Below, piece by piece: positions 22,984 to 31,399 of a stretch of 64,000 nucleotides of DNA. The stretch's first letter is position 1; each line of letters opens with the position of its first letter. Position numbers and translations under genes: made by a program. The stretch comes from an uncultured Oscillospiraceae bacterium (GTDB lineage Bacteria > Bacillota > Clostridia > Oscillospirales > Ruminococcaceae), in contig CAJUPO010000007.1 of NCBI GenBank assembly GCA_910588145.1, positions 1 to 64,000 of the forward strand, in the 5' to 3' direction. Below the pieces are notes generated by a model, which worked only from the letters and a program-made list of their open reading frames with translations, had not been told where the DNA came from and did no database searches.

Positions 22984-24141
22984 ATGAAAAAAAATATGAG
23001 CGCTAAAAAAATAATGCTTATTTTTACATCAATATGCTTAATTTCCGCAACCTCTTGTAATACCCAGAAAGACAATAATAAGAATACTAATAAAGCTTTC
23101 AATAATTTAAGTGAAATAAGAATGGATAACAGCGCAATTTATAATTATGACGGCAGTGCATATGTGATTGATTATGAAAGTATGGAAAGCAGTACTTTAT
23201 GTAATATTCCAAATTGCACTCATTCATCAGCAGATTGTATTGTCAATATATGTAAGATAAATAATGAATTGCCAATCGTATACAACAGTTCTGCTTATTA
23301 TTTTGTAAATTCTGATTCATTTGCTGAAAAAAACGGTAAAAGTGTGCTTGATTTAAAAACAGATATAAAAAAATATGATTTTAACAATAACAAAATCTCA
23401 CATGTTACTACAATAGATGGATTTAATATGGACATCAGCAGCGGAGGTTATCTTATTGGTTCAGATTATTATTTTATAAATACTTATGGTAATCCAAGAT
23501 ATGATGACGCCGGAAATGTTACAATGACTACAAACGGCGGAGGCGGAAACTTATTCAGTATAAATTTAGAAACCGGTAAGGTCACTGATTACGGCGAAGT
23601 ATTCGATTATGAAAAATTAAAAGAAACTTATCCGGCTTCAGCAAATTCAACATCAATACAAATAACAGGAAAAATAGATAATAACTTGTTTATGAACATT
23701 CATTACCAAAAAGAAGAATGTACAATTGAAATGATGCAAAACGGAGATGTACCACCTTTTTCAGGTGAAACATATACCTTCAACTTAGATACTCATAAAT
23801 ACGAAAAGTATGACGATTATTTTTCAACCTGTTCAATGAACGGGTATCATACATATTTTACTGATGAAGATAACACTAAGCTTGAAATAAAAAATATTAA
23901 AACAGGAGAAATAACCAAAGGACCGGAAATAACTGGATTTAATACTATATCTGTAATAGATGACAAAATATGGCACGATTCAACATGCTTTGATATAAAA
24001 ACAGGCAATGAAATAGAAATACCGTCCAAATTACCTCCTAAGACTGCAATAGGAGAATATAAAGATTATTATATAGTACAAGTTGAATCAAATGATCAAA
24101 ATATGTTTGAAAAAATATTAAAAAGCAAATTCAATAGTTAA
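22984..24141 (+). CDS. Lipoprotein with CxH-type Cys cluster, paralogue 1
   Basis: A 385-residue lipoprotein: lipobox ISATSC with the lipidated Cys at 26, then an Asn/Lys-rich tether and a soluble domain. Near residue 75 it carries LCNIPNCTHSSADCIVNIC, the 'C..pnCtHss.dC' cluster that I know from Firmicutes beta-propeller-like lipoproteins. Repeated Tyr/Phe-Asp blades (KKYDFNNNKISHVTTIDG, SINLETGKVTDYG, TFNLDTHKYEKYDD, IKNIKTGEITKGPE) fit a six- or seven-bladed propeller. GGGAGG precedes the ATG. Its neighbour at 24155 is a close paralogue; the ABC transporter follows. Confidence 0.75.
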   Translation: MKKNMSAKKIMLIFTSICLISATSCNTQKDNNKNTNKAFNNLSEIRMDNSAIYNYDGSAYVIDYESMESSTLCNIPNCTHSSADCIVNICKINNELPIVYNSSAYYFVNSDSFAEKNGKSVLDLKTDIKKYDFNNNKISHVTTIDGFNMDISSGGYLIGSDYYFINTYGNPRYDDAGNVTMTTNGGGGNLFSINLETGKVTDYGEVFDYEKLKETYPASANSTSIQITGKIDNNLFMNIHYQKEECTIEMMQNGDVPPFSGETYTFNLDTHKYEKYDDYFSTCSMNGYHTYFTDEDNTKLEIKNIKTGEITKGPEITGFNTISVIDDKIWHDSTCFDIKTGNEIEIPSKLPPKTAIGEYKDYYIVQVESNDQNMFEKILKSKFNS

Positions 24142-24154
24142 GGAGGTTGTAAAT

Positions 24155-25315
24155 ATGGTTAAGATTACACATCATTTGAATAAAATAAATAAGTATAAAT
24201 CTGCTTTATTTATCTTTTCATTGATGTGCATAATTTCCGCAACTTCATGCAATTCACATAAAGACAATAACAAGAATACCAATGAAGCTTTTAATAATTT
24301 TTACTCTATAAACATGGATAACAGCGCAATTTATAATTATGACGGCAGAGCATATGTAATTGATTATGAAAGTATGGAAAGCAGAACTCTTTGCAACATT
24401 CCCAATTGCACTCATTCATCAGCAGATTGTATTGTCAATATATGTAGGATAAATAGTCAATTGCCAATAGTATACAACAGTTCTGCTTATTTCTTTATAA
24501 ACTCAAATTCATTTGCTGAAAAAGATGGTAAAATGGCGCTTGATTTAAAAACAAATATAAAAAAATATGATTTTAACAATAACAAAATTTCACATATTAC
24601 TACAATAGATGGATTTAATATGGAAATTAGCAGCGGAGGTTATCTTATTGATTCAGATTATTATTTTATAAATACTTATGGTAATCCAAAGTATGATGAT
24701 GCCGGAAATGTTACAAGTTCCTCTGGTTCCGGAGGCGGAAACTTATTCAGTATAAATTTCGAAACCGGTAAGGTCACAGATTACGGCGAGGTTTTCGATT
24801 ATGAAAAATTAAAAGAAACATATCCGGATTCAGCAAATTCAACATTAATACAAATAACAGGAAAAATAGATAATAACTTGTTTATGAACATTCATTATAT
24901 TAAAGCAGATACAGCTGATTTTTCTGCACCTTTTTCAGGTGAAACATATACCTTTAATTTAGATACTAAAAAATTCGAAAAGTATGACGATTATTTTTCA
25001 ACCTGTTCAATGAACGGATATCATACATACTATACTGATAAAGATAATACTAAGCTTGAAATAAAGAATATCAAAACAGGAGAAATAACCGAGATACCTG
25101 AATTACCCGGATATAATTCCTTATCTGTAATAGATGATAAATTGTGGTGCGATTCAAAATGCTTTGATATAAAAACAGGCAATGAAATAGAAATACCGTC
25201 TGAATTGACTCCTATTACAGCAATAGGAGAATATAAAGATTATTATATAGTAAAAGTTCAATCGAATGATCAAAATATGTTTGAAAAAATATTAAAAAGC
25301 AAATTCAATAGTTAA
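24155..25315 (+). CDS. Lipoprotein with CxH-type Cys cluster, paralogue 2
   Basis: A 386-residue tandem copy of the previous gene, roughly three quarters identical by eye, with long stretches conserved even in DNA (for example around 24600-24700 against 23410-23510). Lipobox IISATSC (Cys at 31). The cluster LCNIPNCTHSSADC and blade motifs are kept. Differences concentrate in the loop after NIHY (about residue 245) and the N-terminus. Stop is followed after 9 bases by the ABC ATPase start, with AAGGAGG. It may be a sensor or partner subunit of that transporter. Confidence 0.75.
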   Translation: MVKITHHLNKINKYKSALFIFSLMCIISATSCNSHKDNNKNTNEAFNNFYSINMDNSAIYNYDGRAYVIDYESMESRTLCNIPNCTHSSADCIVNICRINSQLPIVYNSSAYFFINSNSFAEKDGKMALDLKTNIKKYDFNNNKISHITTIDGFNMEISSGGYLIDSDYYFINTYGNPKYDDAGNVTSSSGSGGGNLFSINFETGKVTDYGEVFDYEKLKETYPDSANSTLIQITGKIDNNLFMNIHYIKADTADFSAPFSGETYTFNLDTKKFEKYDDYFSTCSMNGYHTYYTDKDNTKLEIKNIKTGEITEIPELPGYNSLSVIDDKLWCDSKCFDIKTGNEIEIPSELTPITAIGEYKDYYIVKVQSNDQNMFEKILKSKFNS

Positions 25316-25324
25316 GGAGGACAT

Positions 25325-26056
25325 ATGAATAAACTTGAAATTACACAACTTAACAAACACTACGGAAAAAAACAAGCCCTCAAAAATTTTACATTCACCT
25401 TCACCGATGGAATATACGGTTTACTTGGTCCTAACGGTGCAGGAAAGTCTACACTTATGAACCTTATCACCGGAAATCTTCATCCTGACAAGGACAATGG
25501 CAAAATATTTTGGAACGGTGAAGAAACCATGGTTCTGGGGGAAAATTTCAGAAGACAATTGGGCTTTATGCCTCAGCAGCAAAATCTATATGACAGCATG
25601 ACTGCATTTGATTTTCTTGGCTATGTGGCAGCTCTTAAAGGTCTTGACAGAAAAAAATCTGTGGGTTATATCCATGAAATCCTTAAGCGTGTAGAACTTG
25701 AAGACAGCGCTGATAAAAAAATCGGCGGGTTTTCCGGGGGTATGAAGCAAAGAGTACTTATAGCCTCTGCTCTGCTTGGAGAACCCAAACTGCTTATCAT
25801 GGACGAACCTACAGCAGGTCTTGATCCTAAGCAGAGGGTAATAATTAAAAGACTTGTAAGCGAAATGTCCAAGGAAATGATTGTCATAATTTCCACACAT
25901 ATTATTTCCGACATCGAAAATATTGCAAAAGAAATAATTCTCATGAAGGATGGAGAGATAATCGGAAACGGTACTGTTCAGGAACTGGTAGATGAACTTC
26001 CAATAGATGAAAAAAATCTGGAAAACCTCTATATGCACTACTATGGAGGTGAGTAA
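25325..26056 (+). CDS. ABC transporter ATP-binding protein
   Basis: A 243-residue ATPase: Walker A GPNGAGKST near residue 38, Q-loop MPQQQNLYD, signature FSGGMKQRVLIASALLG near 138, Walker B LLIMDEPTAGLD, H-loop STHI. It pairs with the permease that starts one base after its stop. The lipoprotein genes just upstream suggest one operon for export or surface-stress handling; the substrate is unknown. Confidence 0.93.
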   Translation: MNKLEITQLNKHYGKKQALKNFTFTFTDGIYGLLGPNGAGKSTLMNLITGNLHPDKDNGKIFWNGEETMVLGENFRRQLGFMPQQQNLYDSMTAFDFLGYVAALKGLDRKKSVGYIHEILKRVELEDSADKKIGGFSGGMKQRVLIASALLGEPKLLIMDEPTAGLDPKQRVIIKRLVSEMSKEMIVIISTHIISDIENIAKEIILMKDGEIIGNGTVQELVDELPIDEKNLENLYMHYYGGE

Positions 26057-28099
26057 ATGCGTGTTTTGATTTATGAACTGAAAAAACTGATAAGTTATCG
26101 GGCGTTTCTTTTCATATCGCTGGTCTGTATTGTAATGGGCGCTTTATCAAGTATCAATAATATCCGTACCGCTGATCCAGCACCAGGTGACTATAAGCGT
26201 ATTGCATCAGAAATTGCAAATATGTCTGAAACCGAAGCGCAAGAGTTTTTTCAGCAGCAGCTTGATGAAATTTTTTCTGGACATCCGGAAAATTCTAAGT
26301 ATTCAGCTGTTGCTGTCAGTAACAGTAAAACTCAGTTTGATTTAATAAGCGGATATGGTGAATTTCTTGATTCTATTAAGGAAAACTGCAAAAGTATTAC
26401 CAGCATATCTATTTTTGCTGATAAAGACAGCTTTGCTTATAGAAACACTTTGAAAATAGAACAGGCATATGAAAATATTAAGATAAAAACTCTGCCATTA
26501 GATGTTTCTCAGGGTGTTGAGAATATTCTTAATAATAATATCAGTGATATACTCATACTGTTTACTATATTTGCGGCGGCTATTTTTATTTTTACAAAGG
26601 ACAAGGAAATCGGAATAATTAATTTGCTGTATTCCTATCCAAAAGGCCGTTCTCGGCTCTGCTTAAATAAAATAGGAGCGCTTTTTTTCATAACTGTTAT
26701 ACTTAACCTGCTGTTCATGGCAGTACTAACTATTATCAGCATTTCTACATACGGTCTTGGAGATCTCTCCCGGCCTATTCAATCGGTAAATGGCTACCTT
26801 GAATGCAACTTTAATTTTAGCGTCGGCGAGTATCTTGTCGTATCACTTATTTTTAAAATACTGGGCAGTTTTTTATGGAGCATTCTATTTGCTTTGATAT
26901 GCATACTATCTTCAAATAACGCTCAGATTTACGGAGTATCAGCATTAATTTCTGTAACCGAGGTTTTGCTTTATAATAATATCTCCCGTATTTCCAACTT
27001 CGGACTGCTGCATGATTTTAATCTGGTATCATTTATCAAACCGGATAATATTTTCTTTACATACCGAAATTTAAACATTTTTGGTTATCCGGTAAATGCA
27101 CTGTTAATCATATCTGCCGTATGGCTGATTCTGACGGTTGCTTTGCTAATCTCTGTGAATGTTATTTATGCCGGCGGAAAAAATCAGGAATATAAACGAA
27201 TACGTATCAGCATTCGTAAGCACAGCTCTGAAAAGGTACACAAACGTTTAAATTATGCATTCCGCAAATCATTGTTTTTACAGGGAAGCCTTGTTGTAAT
27301 TGTAATATGGGCTGTACTTCTGTCAATGTATCACTATAATTTTTCAAAACCCGCTTCTCTTTACGATATGTACTATAAGCAATATACGACAGATTATGCA
27401 GGACCCATTAACGACAATACCTTTAATATAATAAAACAAGATGAACAATATTTTGCCGATCTTGATAGTAAAATGATGAACGGAGAATTTACCGCAAGCG
27501 AAATGAAAAATTATCAGTCAGAGCAAAATAGAAAATATGCCTTTGAAGACTTTAAATTAAGGGTTGAAGCTATAGAGAATATTGATAATACCGAAATATT
27601 TTATGATTTAGGATATATCAGAGCTTTCTGCGTAAACAGCAGTGATGAATTTAAAGAAATGGCTCTTCTGATTATTCTCATTTGCGCATTGATTATTTCT
27701 CCTCTGATATCTTACGATAACGGCAGAAAACTTACAACAATAATTTACAGTACTACAACAGGAAAAAAATCTTATATTAAAAGAAATATTATAATAACTT
27801 TTATTTATACCGCAGCCGCTTCTTTTGCTGTAATGATTCCTTATTATATAAATATTTTATTAAAATACGGTACTCAGGGGGGCAATCTTCCCATTAATTC
27901 CATAAAAGCATTTGCATCATTCCCTATTCCTATAACAGTATGGCAATTTGCTTTAGGTCTGCTTATTTTAAGAACAATACTGTTTTCTCTTATCAGCTTG
28001 ATAATGCTGGCTGTTTCATATAAAAGTAAAAGCCGATTTACTGCTGTACTAATCAATATCACGATTTTTGTTATACCTGCGGTTTGCATATGGCTGTAA
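26057..28099 (+). CDS. ABC-2 type transporter permease, large
   Basis: A 680-residue permease with about a dozen membrane segments in two halves. After an N-terminal segment (AFLFISLVCIVMGALSS) comes a 130-residue extracellular loop, then a block of helices (160-370), a second anchor near residue 405, another extracellular loop of about 120 residues, and a last block of helices (525-680). The internal similarity of the two halves suggests a fused duplicated ABC-2 permease. Start ATG follows the ATPase stop with GGAGGTGAGTAA, an overlap-coupled ribosome binding site. Confidence 0.85.
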   Translation: MRVLIYELKKLISYRAFLFISLVCIVMGALSSINNIRTADPAPGDYKRIASEIANMSETEAQEFFQQQLDEIFSGHPENSKYSAVAVSNSKTQFDLISGYGEFLDSIKENCKSITSISIFADKDSFAYRNTLKIEQAYENIKIKTLPLDVSQGVENILNNNISDILILFTIFAAAIFIFTKDKEIGIINLLYSYPKGRSRLCLNKIGALFFITVILNLLFMAVLTIISISTYGLGDLSRPIQSVNGYLECNFNFSVGEYLVVSLIFKILGSFLWSILFALICILSSNNAQIYGVSALISVTEVLLYNNISRISNFGLLHDFNLVSFIKPDNIFFTYRNLNIFGYPVNALLIISAVWLILTVALLISVNVIYAGGKNQEYKRIRISIRKHSSEKVHKRLNYAFRKSLFLQGSLVVIVIWAVLLSMYHYNFSKPASLYDMYYKQYTTDYAGPINDNTFNIIKQDEQYFADLDSKMMNGEFTASEMKNYQSEQNRKYAFEDFKLRVEAIENIDNTEIFYDLGYIRAFCVNSSDEFKEMALLIILICALIISPLISYDNGRKLTTIIYSTTTGKKSYIKRNIIITFIYTAAASFAVMIPYYINILLKYGTQGGNLPINSIKAFASFPIPITVWQFALGLLILRTILFSLISLIMLAVSYKSKSRFTAVLINITIFVIPAVCIWL

Positions 28100-28118
28100 A
28101 AAAGAAAAAATACAATGA

Positions 28119-28150
28119 AAAAAATCCGAACATTTCTGTTCGGATTTTTT
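28119..28150. terminator. Bidirectional terminator between the ABC operon and the MoeB-like gene
   Basis: AAAAATCCGAACA TT TGTTCGGATTTTT hairpin with A and T runs on both sides. Confidence 0.9.
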
Positions 28151-28910
28151 AATTATTATAATTTTTACATACAATACAATCGCCTGTACATTCAGGAAGC
28201 TTAACCTTTCTAAATTCCATAGTCATTGCGTCGCATACAAGCAGACTGCCGGTAAGAAGTTCTCCTACCCCTGTAATATACTTTACAGCTTCCATAGCCT
28301 GAAGACTTCCTATAACGCCGCACATTGCGCCTATTACTCCAGCCTGACTGCAATTTAAAACTTCATTATCAGGAGGAGGCTCATTAAATATACACCTATA
28401 ACAGGGTCCGCACTCGGGAACATAGGTCATAAGCTGTCCATTAAATCTTATAACACCTGCATGTGAAAATGGTTTTCTAAGTTTCACGCAAGCGTCATTA
28501 ATTAAAAATTTAGTAGAAAAATTATCAGCCGCATCAATTATAAAGTCATAATTTTCAATAATTTCTTCTATATTTGTTTCGTCTATAAAAGTATAGTGTT
28601 CATTAATCTTAACATCAGAATTTATTAAAGACAAGGTTTCCCCTGCTGACTGTACTTTTGGCTTATTAAAATCATTATATGAATGCATTATCTGCCTTTG
28701 CAGATTTGACAAATCGACTCTGTCAGCGTCGGCGATTCCAATTGTACCAACACCTGCGGCTGCAAGATACATAGCAGCAGGAGAGCCGAGTCCTCCTGCA
28801 CCGATTATAAGAACCTTTGCATTTAAAAGCTGTTTCTGCCCTGACTCCCCTATTTCATCGATTACTATGTGCCTTGAATATCTTTCCTTTTGAATACTGC
28901 TAAGCTCCAT
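28149..28910 (-). CDS. MoeB/ThiF-family E1-like adenylyltransferase
   Basis: A 253-residue E1-like enzyme that adenylates the C-terminal Gly of a ubiquitin-like sulfur carrier. Motifs: RYSRHIVIDEIGESGQ at the start, nucleotide-binding VLIIGAGGLGSPAAMYLAAA, DADRVDLSNLQRQ, two zinc CxxC pairs (CGPCYRC near 175 and CTGDCIVC near 240), and NCSQAGVIGAMCG around the catalytic Cys. No rhodanese domain. It is 16 bases downstream of cysK, a pairing seen where a sulfur carrier feeds cysteine, thiamine or cofactor synthesis. No ThiS or MoaD gene is seen nearby. Confidence 0.88.
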   Translation of the reverse strand: MELSSIQKERYSRHIVIDEIGESGQKQLLNAKVLIIGAGGLGSPAAMYLAAAGVGTIGIADADRVDLSNLQRQIMHSYNDFNKPKVQSAGETLSLINSDVKINEHYTFIDETNIEEIIENYDFIIDAADNFSTKFLINDACVKLRKPFSHAGVIRFNGQLMTYVPECGPCYRCIFNEPPPDNEVLNCSQAGVIGAMCGVIGSLQAMEAVKYITGVGELLTGSLLVCDAMTMEFRKVKLPECTGDCIVCKNYNN

Positions 28911-28925
28911 TATTTACTCCACAGT

Positions 28926-29858
28926 TTAATCAGAGAAAAGCGGAGTTGAATAATATCTGTCACCGCTGTCCGGAAGAACAACCACAATGATTTTATCTTT
29001 ATTTTCAGGCTTTCTTGCAGTTTCAATAGCAGCATGCAAAGCAGCGCCTGAAGATATACCCACAAGTACGCCCTCCATTTTAGCTATAATTTTTGAAGCA
29101 GAAAAAGCGTCTTCATTTTCAACTGGCATAATTTCATCAATTATATCTGTATTTAGAATAGCAGGCACAAATCCAGCGCCTATACCCTGAATTTTATGAG
29201 GACCTGCTTTTCCCTTTGACAAAACAGGAGAATCTGCTGGTTCAACCGCTATGACTTTAACATCAGGGTTCTTTGATTTCAGATACTCACCTGTTCCGGT
29301 AATTGTTCCGCCTGTACCTACACCGGCAATGAAAATATCAGCCTGACCGTCAGTATCATTCCAGATTTCAGGTCCGGTAGTTTTTCTATGCATTTCAGGG
29401 TTAGCCGGATTACTGAACTGTCCTGGAATAAAACTATTTGTATACTCCTTTGCCAACTCTTCAGCTTTATCTATTGCTCCCGCCATACCTTTTGCACCGT
29501 CTGTTAGGACTATTTCAGCGCCGTATGCTTTCAAAATATTTCTGCGTTCAACACTCATTGTTTCGGGCATTGTCAATATTATCCTATAACCCTTAGAAGC
29601 TGCAATTGACGCAAGACCTATACCGGTATTACCAGATGTAGGCTCAATAATAATTGAATCTGGCTTTAGAAGTCCCTTTTCTTCAGCGTCTTCAATCATA
29701 AATTTTGCAATTCTGTCCTTTACACTGCCTGCCGGATTAAGATACTCCATCTTTAACAATATTTTAGCATTAAGGTTCAGGTGTTTTTCAATATTTACTG
29801 CCTCTACCAGCGGCGTATTGCCTATAAGTTCTGTTGTACCCTTATAAATATTAGCCAT
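28926..29858 (-). CDS. cysK: Cysteine synthase (O-acetylserine sulfhydrylase)
   Basis: A 310-residue PLP enzyme that makes cysteine from O-acetylserine and sulfide. The PLP Lys lies in NPAGSVKDRIA (about residue 45), the substrate loop is PTSGNTGIGLA, the phosphate loop GVGTGGTITGTG near 180, and GISSGAAL near 262. Full length. GGGAGGAAA precedes the ATG. Co-transcribed with the MoeB/ThiF-like gene. Confidence 0.94.
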   Translation of the reverse strand: MANIYKGTTELIGNTPLVEAVNIEKHLNLNAKILLKMEYLNPAGSVKDRIAKFMIEDAEEKGLLKPDSIIIEPTSGNTGIGLASIAASKGYRIILTMPETMSVERRNILKAYGAEIVLTDGAKGMAGAIDKAEELAKEYTNSFIPGQFSNPANPEMHRKTTGPEIWNDTDGQADIFIAGVGTGGTITGTGEYLKSKNPDVKVIAVEPADSPVLSKGKAGPHKIQGIGAGFVPAILNTDIIDEIMPVENEDAFSASKIIAKMEGVLVGISSGAALHAAIETARKPENKDKIIVVVLPDSGDRYYSTPLFSD

Positions 29859-29945
29859 TTAAGTTTCCTCCCCATGATATAAATCATATTTTAGTTTACA
29901 TAAAAATTATATGCATTTTATGAAACAAGATAAACAAAAATGCAA

Positions 29946-29977
29946 TAAGAGACCGTGAAAAACACAGTCTCTTACTT
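29946..29977 (-). terminator. Terminator of the fumarate operon
   Basis: On the - strand AAGAGACTGTG / CACGGTCTCTT, one G-U pair, followed by a short T-rich tail right after the fumarase beta stop. Confidence 0.65.
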
Positions 29978-29979
29978 TT

Positions 29980-30537
29980 TTATTTAGAATTTTCAAGATA
30001 TTCTGCACGGCCTGTTTCGTAAAGATTATTACCTTCACTATCGATAATAACCATAAGCGGCATATCTTCAACATAAAGTTTTCTGAGAGCTTCCGCTCCA
30101 AGGTCTTCAAAAGCTATAAGCTCAGCACTTTTAATGCACTTCGCAAGAAGCGCACCAGCACCGCCGATAGCACCAAAATAAACGCCGCTGTATTTCTTCA
30201 TAGCGTCAATAACTTCAGGAAGACGTGCGCCCTTTCCGATCATACCTCTTGCGCCGACGGACATCATTGTAGGAGCATATGCGTCCATACGTCCGCTTGT
30301 TGTTGGTCCTGCTGAACCAATTACCTGTCCTGGCTTTGCAGGAGTAGGACCTACATAGTAAATTGTAGCGTCAGTGGGATCAAAAGGAATTGGCTCATCC
30401 TTAGCAAGTGATTCGCACATTCTCTTATGGCCGGCGTCACGTGATGTATAAATGGTACCAGTTAAATAAACTCTATCACCCGCATGAAGGCTCTTTGCAA
30501 GTTCTTCTGTCAATGGCAGTGTAATGTGCTTTTCCAT
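29980..30537 (-). CDS. Fumarate hydratase class I, beta subunit
   Basis: The 185-residue C-terminal subunit of the two-subunit Fe-S fumarase. Diagnostic motifs: GDRVYLTGTIYTSRDAGHKR near residue 20, YYVGPTPAKPGQVIGSAGPT near 60, GKGARLPE, and FGAIGGAGALLA near 120. It starts immediately at the alpha subunit stop. It completes the malate-fumarate step for the fumarate reductase encoded upstream. Tartrate dehydratase is the alternative family member; context favours fumarase. Confidence 0.92.
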   Translation of the reverse strand: MEKHITLPLTEELAKSLHAGDRVYLTGTIYTSRDAGHKRMCESLAKDEPIPFDPTDATIYYVGPTPAKPGQVIGSAGPTTSGRMDAYAPTMMSVGARGMIGKGARLPEVIDAMKKYSGVYFGAIGGAGALLAKCIKSAELIAFEDLGAEALRKLYVEDMPLMVIIDSEGNNLYETGRAEYLENSK

Positions 30538-31380
30538 TTATATCACCTCCGATTTATGACGTGTTACATGACAATTTATATTAATTGCGCAAGGCATACC
30601 GGCAATATGTGTAGGCATTGTTTCTATATTAAGACCAATAGCTGTTGTTTTACCGCCGAATCCCTGAGGTCCGATACCCAGCTTATTAACTTTTTCAAGC
30701 ATTTCCTTTTCAAGATCAGCATAAAACGGATCAGGATTTTCAGAATCAATTGAACGCATAAGAGCTTTTTTAGCTAGGAGAGCAGCCTTGTCAAAAGTAC
30801 CGCCGATACCAACACCCACTACCATTGGAGGGCATGGATTAGGACCTGCATTTTCAACTGTTTCAAGGATAAAATCCTTTATTCCCTGAAGTCCTGCTGA
30901 CGGCTTGAACATACGTATCGCGCTCATATTTTCGCTTCCGAAGCCCTTAGGACCAACTGTAATTTTAATGCTTTCACCCGGAACAATTTCAGTATAAATC
31001 ATAGCCGGAGTATTATCGCCGGTATTTCCTCTTCTAACGGGATCCTTTACAACTGATTTTCTAAGGTATCCGTTTGTATATCCACGGCGAACGCCCTCGT
31101 TAACTGCATCTGCAAGGTCTCCGCCTGCAATATGTACATCCTGGCCTATTTCAAGAAATACGCAAGCCATACCTGTATCCTGGCAAATCGGAACATTTTC
31201 TTCGTCAGCAATTTCAAAGTTTTTAATAATATCATCAAGGATTCCTTGTGCAATCTGACCGTCCTCACAAGCACGGCAGTTTTTAATTGCGCATTTTACA
31301 TCCTCAGGAAGATGCTCGTTAGCTTCGATACAAAGCTTTTCAACTACATCTGTAATAAGCTCAGCTTTAATTTCGCGCAT
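30538..31380 (-). CDS. Fumarate hydratase class I, alpha subunit
   Basis: The 280-residue Fe-S subunit, oxygen-sensitive [4Fe-4S] hydro-lyase of the class I family. VPICQDTGMACVFLEIGQ holds one cluster Cys, NPCPPMVVGVGIGG near 180 another, and CAININCHVTRHK near the end a third. Full length for the two-subunit type. Lies 19 bases after frdA with AGGGT ribosome binding site. Confidence 0.92.
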   Translation of the reverse strand: MREIKAELITDVVEKLCIEANEHLPEDVKCAIKNCRACEDGQIAQGILDDIIKNFEIADEENVPICQDTGMACVFLEIGQDVHIAGGDLADAVNEGVRRGYTNGYLRKSVVKDPVRRGNTGDNTPAMIYTEIVPGESIKITVGPKGFGSENMSAIRMFKPSAGLQGIKDFILETVENAGPNPCPPMVVGVGIGGTFDKAALLAKKALMRSIDSENPDPFYADLEKEMLEKVNKLGIGPQGFGGKTTAIGLNIETMPTHIAGMPCAININCHVTRHKSEVI

Positions 31381-31399
31381 TAATTATACCCTCCAATTA

